A stretch of 64,000 nucleotides of DNA from positions 167,602,882 through 167,666,881 of the forward strand of contig CM069433.1 in NCBI GenBank assembly GCA_035610365.1, read 5' to 3'. Shown here piece after piece: positions 57,061 through 64,000 of this stretch. The stretch comes from Aquatica leii. Lineage: Eukaryota; Arthropoda; Insecta; Coleoptera; Lampyridae. The notes beneath the pieces were generated by a model. That model was not told the origin of the DNA. It saw only the letters and a list, made by a program, of their open reading frames with translations, and made no database searches. How positions within the stretch are numbered: the first letter of the stretch is position 1; each line of letters begins with the position of its first letter. A program made the translations under genes and the position numbers.

Positions 57061-58200
57061 TTTAAAATTCTAAATCATAGCGCTAATCATGTCAGTAGAG
57101 CACAAGGTCTAAAAAAAACTATCTAGCCAAATAAATAAAATACACGTATGGTTGTAATTTATCCGACACGCATCTCAGCATTCTTTAGTTTTGGAACGAA
57201 CTGTAATTGGTTATTGTTTAGTACCAACAAGACATTATTTTGTGCTTAATATTTATTAGCAAAAATAATTTGTCTTAGCGTCGTTGCCAATGTAGTGTAT
57301 TCGAAATTGGACTGAAACTTATTTTTAGTGCTAACTTCCAGGTGAACAACATTAAACGAGAATAACGACCGTTGCATTGATAACTTGAATTTATTGCTTA
57401 TACAACAAACAACAAGTTTGCAGTTAAAAATAAAACTATAATTAATAAATGCTCTAGTAGCAATTAAAGTAAAAAGGTATTTGGAAGCTTGGTGCATTAC
57501 GTTTATATTAACTTTCGAATAAGCTATTCGCAACCTACTTGTAACACCATTATATATCTATTTGTTACACTTTCAGCAATTGTATACATATTTTTGTATG
57601 TTTTAAATATGCTATTAGCTAATCGCATATCAGAAAAACCGTAAGTAACCTCTTTTTATTAATTCATAATTTTTATCATCAGCTTTAGCGTACAATATCG
57701 GTAAATTTTTAAGTAAAACTAAACTTACAAAAAAATAAATTATTGACCGCTTGTAGATTCCGACATTCCGTAAACAAGTGAACTGTATTTTGACAATTCA
57801 GATTTACATTCATCATTTACGCTATTGGATTTGATGATGTTGTTACGTTATAATTTAGATTTTCTATAAATTGCGGTATTTGTTTTCTTGAATGGTCCTC
57901 GTATACCAACTTATTTTTGTTTTCTTATTTTTATTTTGAGTTCTAATTGAAATTGCGTTTTGTGTGTTCTTGTTAATTTTTCGTAATTAACAGTGTGTTT
58001 AATTTTGTGTTTTGAATCTAAAATTTATAAGGAAACTTGTTTATCTTTATATTTATGGCATTGACCTCATCCTTACACTTACCTACATAACATTTGTTGA
58101 TTATTGTTACATATCGTAAATTATTAATGTTAATTTTCCATTAGCTTAGTTATTTTTCGTTAAGATTTTGTTCCGTTTTCGAACTTAGTTATATTGTTTT
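57061..58200. other. AT-rich DNA, nothing recognised
   Basis: Only short biased ORFs are present. Confidence 0.4.
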
Positions 58201-60000
58201 GCAATTGTAAATACGCCATTTTTATTTTTCATTTGGATTTCGAGTCTAAACCGAATTGAATTCGGCGACGTTCGTAATCAACCATTGGTAAATTTGACTT
58301 GCCAGAGTCGTGCGCATCGACGACATTTTTCACAAGGCATTTTCTCGGAAAATTTTGTAAATTCTGTTATTATGTTGTTTCTTATTTTATATCCCAGTGC
58401 TGTTTAGTAATTACCTCTAATTTAAAACCTTTTTTTAACTTGCTATTTTTTTGTACCACATTTAAGCACGGCACTGATTTATTTTTGGCGGTTTCTGAGA
58501 CCTTTTAACCCGAGTTTTTTTGAAACATTCTTCTTTTCTTTACGTGAGCATTTATTAGCCAAAAAGTGGTGTTGGCATGTACATGGTTCATCTTTTAGGG
58601 CTATTTGAATTGAATTAATGCCTTCTGAATTATTCAGGATTTACGGATCATTGTACAATTATTTCTTACTAATCGTGTGGAAATTGAGATTTAGAGTAAG
58701 AAAAACTCATTTAATTGAGGATCACTGTGTCGCATCCACGTGGCTTTTTTTAATCGTATTTTTGGGTTTTACAACGTACCCTCTCGAGGTAGGTCGCAGA
58801 ACGCTTAAATTACGTTACAACGTATATCGTCATAATTTTATACTTTTAGGGTCCTTTCCCAGGGCATAAAATTTCATCCTTAATACTGCTATTTGACGTA
58901 TTAATCAGCCGCCATCTGGTAATTTTATCAACGGAAATTTTATGGAAATCTACTTTAAGGTCAGGCATTTTCCTATTTTTATTTACGAAAGAGGATTTCG
59001 AAAATTAATCGGACGCCACCGCCTTATTATCGTTCGTTACTGAATTAAGTAATTTTTTTGCATTATCAGTTGTAAGATTATGCTATTCGACTGCTTTTAT
59101 TAATTTTATTCTAAAGCACATTGTAAAGTTTAGTTATTAAGTCGTTGTTCATATAGCATCTAGTATTACATTCAATTTATATCAGTTCTTTTGTTTATTT
59201 TTTTTTAAACTGCAATTTGTCTTCCGGTTGGGCGAATGTTGCATTCGCGCGTTAGTGGCGCGTCGCTACATTTGATCTATTACGCAATTCGCGCTATCGC
59301 TGCTTACGTAAGCTACGGTTGTCGCTTTGGATTATTTTTTTGTCAATTAATTATAAATCGTACGCGACTCGTGACCCCGCTCGGGTGGATCTTCACCTAA
59401 AGGTTGCAAATTTGCTATTATGTTCATTTATTATTTACATTTAAATGTTTTATTATATGAATGTGTCTGTTAGCGTTGTTTTCTTTTATTTTGCCCTGCA
59501 TAGAACAATATATTTGTGTGACACCCGTTTAGGGGTTGGTGGTGTGTCAAAAACCGCAACGTTTTGGAAGGGTTTGGAACGGGTACTCAACCTCTTGGCG
59601 CCCAGTTATATTCATTGCTTCATTCAGATCGCCCACGCCGTCTCCACTGCAAAGTTAGCCGCGGCAGTCCAACCCCAACCTTTACGTCCACTCGTTGGTG
59701 GTCATATCAATGTACACTGTCTCAAAAAAGTTTTTGGACACTTTTAAGCGCGACTTGCAAGGTAGGCAACCAAACTTACGTTATAACAGAACGACTAGTT
59801 AAATTTGACAACATTGGCATTATAAAGATTATTTGCAAGGATATTACGAAGTTACTAACCATTCTTCATAAGCACCGCCTCAAGCGTTCAAAGAATTTGT
59901 TTCTTACCTGCAAATATTTATCTAAATTGTACCCTAAAGTTTTAAATTCTTTATCGCCGAGTTTTCAATTTATTTATGTTCTCTGCTTAAGTAATTAAAA
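58200..60000 (+). other. Region with two CpG-rich patches and an unidentified ORF
   Basis: GC-rich patches lie at about 59220-59400 and 59520-59720. A 144-codon frame (59564-59998) follows, whose second half (about residues 90-130, TKLLTILHKHRLKRSKNLFLT...) resembles the Lys/Leu-rich start of Penelope-like proteins, but not well enough to name it. The hairpin motif copy C lies 380 bp downstream. It may be a truncated Penelope-like 5' part; equally it could be a host promoter region. Confidence 0.25.
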
Positions 60001-60378
60001 AAATTTAATTGTTATTTATAATTAAATAAGTTCCATCTATAGCTCGAATAATGCTAAACTATATGCTCAAATATGAAACTACTGTACTAATTAGCCTAAA
60101 AGTCTTAATATATCCGGATTAAAGTAAAGTAAACATTCTTATTTGCAAAAGAAATATTATCAGCATTAAAACGTAATTAGTGGTCAAACAATTGCAGTAT
60201 AAATTCCTACTACTCCCTTCAAGTTATTAGTAAGAAAAACTAAAAGATGCATAAATCTCCCTTTATAAAATCAAGTCTAATTTCTTATACAGAACGTATG
60301 GAACGTTAATTTATATTGTGTAATTAGTTTTCATGTCGTTTGGAGTTTAGGACTATTCCACTCTAACCTTTTTGTTGG

Positions 60379-60480
60379 CTTGAAGAAGTGCACGCCTGAT
60401 TGCACAAAACGTCGCCATAAAAAAATCTTAAGTGGTTACATTTGCCCCTTCTAGTGAAGAATATTCTACAACCTATTCAT
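60379..60480 (+). repeat. Dispersed hairpin motif, copy C, with shared downstream sequence
   Basis: TTGAAGAAGTGCACGCCTGATTGCACAAAACGTCG: stem GTGCA / TGCAC, then AAAACGTC. The following sequence (aagtggttacatttgccccttctagtgaaga) matches the flank of copy B. Confidence 0.55.
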
Positions 60481-60729
60481 TAATAAAATAATTCAACTAA
60501 TTACAGATCAACAAACTTATATGCACACAATGCGCATGATATAAGCAACTTGGCTACATTTATGAGAATCAATTGGAATTGAGAATTATCGGCCAACTGA
60601 GTCTGCTAATCAACTTCCAATAATTATATTATGTAGTCGATTTAAACTTTTGTTAAAATTTTGGCACTTCAGCTATTTACCAACTACAGCAATATATATT
60701 TTGAAATGTCGAAACAAGAGAGATGTTAT

Positions 60730-60815
60730 TAAATTATAAGCGACTTTAGACCGCATCGTAATGGAACACCCAGACTTTATAAATTTTGAAGTTAAAATTT
60801 TCGTTCGTGAACTCA
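60730..60815 (+). repeat. Copy of the attataagcgactt dispersed repeat
   Basis: aattataagcgacttt...agaccgcatcgtaatggaacacccagactt corresponds to 17455-17513 with an internal 8-base deletion. It is followed by cgttcgtgaactc, also shared with 17572. Confidence 0.6.
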
Positions 60816-61399
60816 AAAAAAACTGGCGACCATTAGTTTGATATTGGAAGCTCTCTAGCTAGCATTTTCACGGTAAACATCTCTCCATAACGTTGTTACT
60901 TTTCCAGCTGCTATGTTTCTTGTTCTTTCTAAACATTGTGTACAGGTAGACATTTTTCAAATTTAAATATTTTGCTATAATAGCAGGTATCTTTTGAAAT
61001 ATATTTATTCTAACAGTCTGAACAACCACATTTCCCATGGTTAATTATTTTGTATTTTCTTTATCAGCGTTTTGTGTAAAACGACCTTTCTACCACGTTT
61101 TTCTTAGCTTGCTTTCTTGTTTGTTCGTTTGATTGTTTGTCCGCAAAATTTCAAATTTTGTAACCGATTTTTCGACCTCTTCTACTGCACTATTCAAGCT
61201 AGAACTTTTTAGGCATGTGCATTATCGATGGGAATACAATATTCAAGCATAAAAAAATATAAAACTCTTGCCATAACTTGAAGATTTCTGATTTACGACA
61301 GCTGTGTAAGCTATGTAAGTCCGGCAAGTTTTAAACGGTTTGTTTAAAACTTTATTAAAATAACTTATCATAAATTTAAAAAGTAGAAAATAAACACTT
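60816..61399. other. AT-rich DNA, nothing recognised
   Basis: No gene or repeat ends beyond the neighbouring MITE were identified. Confidence 0.4.
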
Positions 61400-61591
61400 T
61401 ATAAAAAAAGTTTTTTTAAAAAACCACGTTTTTCCCGTGGACTAAAAAGTAGAAAATAACTTTTCTTCCACTTAAAACGTGGGCGCATTTATGAGAACTT
61501 ATATAATTCGAGAAAATACATTTAAATGCGCCTATTATCTACTCTTTAGTTCACGGGAAAAACGTGGTTTTTTAAAAAAACTTTTTTTATA
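61400..61591. mobile_element. MITE with about 60-bp inverted repeats
   Basis: tataaaaaaagtttttttaa...ccacgtttttcccgtg and its complement form the two ends with very few differences. The centre carries gggcgcattt / aaatgcgcc, so the palindrome extends inward. TA at both borders suggests a TA-targeting DNA transposon family. It has no coding capacity. Confidence 0.85.
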
Positions 61592-63301
61592 GATTATTTA
61601 TTTGTTGTTTTCTTAGCTTCTAAAGTCACAATTCACAAGCTCTCGGCCATAGCTGCCCTCGGCCTTTTATTCTCGTGACCCTCGCACATCTTAATGCCCT
61701 TAATACAATTGTGTACATTTTAGTCTCTCTTTTCAACTTTTACAAAACGTCTAAAAAATATGATAAGTATAAAAGTGTAGCATTTAAGATTTATTATATA
61801 ATATTTTGTTTTTATGGTGATATCAGCACTACGTATTATTTAGTAGAGCGCACGCAACGTGTTACCAAAAAATATATGATTTTACAAAAACCAATAGTTC
61901 AAGTCGTCAATTCTTTAAAATACATAGACATACGTATGTATACGCTTTATGTTAAAAAATGTGTTTAATATTGGATGTTTTATTTTTTTTGTATCGGTGT
62001 TATTTTTAATTTTAAATGATAATATTTCCCTTCGAAGTTTTAACTTGTGAAACATTTTGTGCATTGCAATTTGTAAACTGCCTTAATAATTTCTGTGCGT
62101 TTATGAAACTATTTATACATTTAGAATCATAATAATAAATAATAATAAAACTACAACAGTTTAATATATATGTATATATATATATATAACTATAATTGGT
62201 TGGCATCTATAATTGAGATAAAAATTTTGATCCATTTAAACAATTATTTTGCATTTCAAGTTCCGTTTAAAATTGCACAGGTGTTACTTAATTGTAACCG
62301 TTTAGTCAAATTTAAAAACATCAAAAATCATTAAGCGATCCTTGAATAATTACAAGATCAAAGATCAAGGAAAACGCTAATATTTGACTATGACGAAAAC
62401 AGCATATGGTTATGCGTAACCTCTAAAAAGGCGTAACGCATACTTGCTGGCAGACGAACGAAATATTGTATCATGCGAAATATTTAATTATGCGAAACTC
62501 AAGGTTTACGAATTTGGATGGATTCGAGTCTGCTAATTATTTAAATTTCAATTTATAGTTAACGTATGTGTTTTTAAATTGAACGTTATAAACACATAAA
62601 AATGAATTTCTTAATTCTACAAAAAATCCACTTTTGTGGAACTTATTCATTTTTTATTTTTTTAGAAATAGTTTAGTTCAAAGACCCTAGTAATATAACC
62701 TAATTTCTAAAGTTTGTTTAGCTTCAGCAAAACACAATTTTCTGTTACAACTTCTCAAACGATTATTGTGTATAATACAGTTTAGTACTATAATATATTT
62801 TGAATTTTGTTACTTGAGAAAACAGTTGATAACTTTAAACTGAAAAAGTATAAATTACTGAAACTTATATTATTAGTATTAAACATTATATAGAATATCA
62901 CTTATTAGGTCAAAAAATTCACAGATATCGCAAATCTTGCAACTATCGGAGGGTGTTGAAAACAAACACAATATCACATACGTAATATAATGAACAAGGT
63001 TTATTGCGATTTTCAAAAATAAGAATGCATACATAAATAATAAAAAAGATTAAAAAACAGAAATAACTAGTATTCTAGGTTCTAGGTATTAAACGAGAAT
63101 AGAGTCGTATGATAATTCACCAATTGTTTCTCATAACCTCTTCACCGCTGGAAGATGATAAATTAAGCAACACCAATGAGATATGGAGAATTTTTTGTGA
63201 TAACAAATGATGAGCGAGTCCGCTTATTATCTAGAATTGGTGCGTGCTGATAAAACGTAGTTTCCAGTGACATATCTTAGAAGAAACCCAATCGCGTTAT
63301 C
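61592..63301. other. AT-rich DNA with a TA microsatellite
   Basis: No gene was recognised. An imperfect (TA)n run lies at about 62164-62188. Confidence 0.4.
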
Positions 63302-63526
63302 TTAAATCCATGCACTTGAACAAACATCATAGCATGTAAATGGACCGGCCTCATAATTAGTATTAAAAACTCGAAATCCAAGCACTTCCGGCTGTTGTTT
63401 CCCATTTATAGTTTTAGTAGTATGTAATAGTTTAGTGCAAATTGATTGCAAACTGGAGGGTGTAACTTTTATAAAAAATTTTTTTAGAGAAGCACAAAAA
63501 TTAGTATTTTGGGCTAATCTTTTCAA
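63302..63526 (-). CDS. Unidentified ORF, possible exon
   Basis: This 74-residue frame has coding-like composition (STOP just after ...CYDVCSSAWI), and the open frame extends a little upstream (IEHFVNDLKRLAQNTNF). No domain is recognised. It could be one exon of a minus-strand gene continuing beyond the window, or transposon debris. Confidence 0.2.
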   Translation of the reverse strand: MKRLAQNTNFCASLKKFFIKVTPSSLQSICTKLLHTTKTINGKQQPEVLGFRVFNTNYEAGPFTCYDVCSSAWI

Positions 63527-64000
63527 ATCGTTAACAAAATGCTCAATAAACTGTCATAAATTTGCGGTTTTCTTCCACCAGTAGTGCATTATTTAATATT
63601 ATATTTAATGAATTAAACTTAAAACTAACATAATACCGGTATTTCTTTACATATAATAAGAAACAATTTTTAATTAAATTAAATTAAATACTTGCGATAC
63701 GCAAATTTAATTTTTATATTAATTAGAAAATTTTATTTTTTTTTATGTTTAATAAGTTACGTTCAAATATGTTATTTTTTTAAGAAGAAAAACCAAGTTT
63801 GTTTATGAAGCAGTCTTTAATCAACGAAAGGAATGTAGATAGATATAAATAACTCACGCATATAGATCAAATTTCACGTTGATGTCATCCAACGGAATGC
63901 AGAGCTAATGTTGGCGAATAGCCTTGGGAAATTTCCATCGAGAATCGATGACCAAGGTATATTTTCTTCACGAAAATCAATTTGGATAATTGGCATTGAT
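63527..64000. other. End of window, AT-rich
   Basis: The last 120 bp are less AT-rich and may begin another gene or repeat, but nothing can be named. Confidence 0.3.

Noticed and set aside
56766-57065. Plus-strand 99-codon ORF
   Set aside because: It is antisense to recognisable Copia Gag on the minus strand.
62164-62188. (TA)n run as a regulatory or origin element
   Set aside because: Simple microsatellite in AT-rich DNA; no further signal.
1-64000. CRISPR arrays, operons, bacterial promoters, rRNA genes
   Set aside because: No regularly spaced repeats, rRNA cores or prokaryotic gene packing; the DNA is clearly of animal nuclear type.

Overview
This is an AT-rich stretch of an animal nuclear genome, almost certainly an insect; a beetle is only a guess. 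The signs are one host gene with introns of 44-49 bp and GT...AG borders, a Copia element primed in the Drosophila copia manner, and a dense mix of Tc1/mariner, pogo, Copia, Ty3/gypsy and LINE remains. There is no operon-like packing and no prokaryotic signal.

Host gene. One gene can be read in full: an SLC22-type organic cation transporter on the minus strand. Seven exons lie between 33122 and 10539. They join in phase at every boundary into 548 codons. Exons 1-2 (33122-32742) are separated from exons 3-7 (12431-10539) by a 20.3-kb intron (12432-32741) packed with mobile-element debris: a LINE fragment, a Copia fragment, a mariner-like element, a decayed DDE-type element, a gag fragment and several palindromes.

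Mobile elements elsewhere. At 1395-2640 are two adjacent decayed copies of an IS630/mariner-type transposase. At 5629-9889 is a complete but inactivated Copia element on the minus strand, with both LTRs, a 5-bp target duplication and a half-tRNA-iMet primer site. At 33824-36581, upstream of the SLC22 gene, is a pogo-like transposon with inverted repeats of about 117 bp. At 37910-38900 and 42938-43198 are two more transposase remnants. Another decayed Copia copy lies at 54770-57060, and a perfect-ended palindromic MITE at 61400-61591.

Main discovery. At 48006-54567 is a young Ty3/gypsy LTR retrotransposon: 452-bp LTRs with about 7 differences, target duplication ATAC, and one uninterrupted 1817-codon Gag-Pol ORF. 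After the integrase the polyprotein continues into a macrodomain of the TARG1/OARD1 type (ADP-ribose ester hydrolase). The two catalytic residues of TARG1, Lys and Asp, are present with exactly the TARG1 spacing of 41. A CCCH zinc finger follows, and the ORF ends inside the 3' LTR. The usual Gag zinc knuckle has lost two of its four ligands. This looks like a retrotransposon that has captured an ADP-ribosylation eraser and a new RNA-binding-type finger.

Most of the remaining DNA (about 38930-42937, 43200-48005 and 57100-63300) is AT-rich and shows no credible coding sequence.
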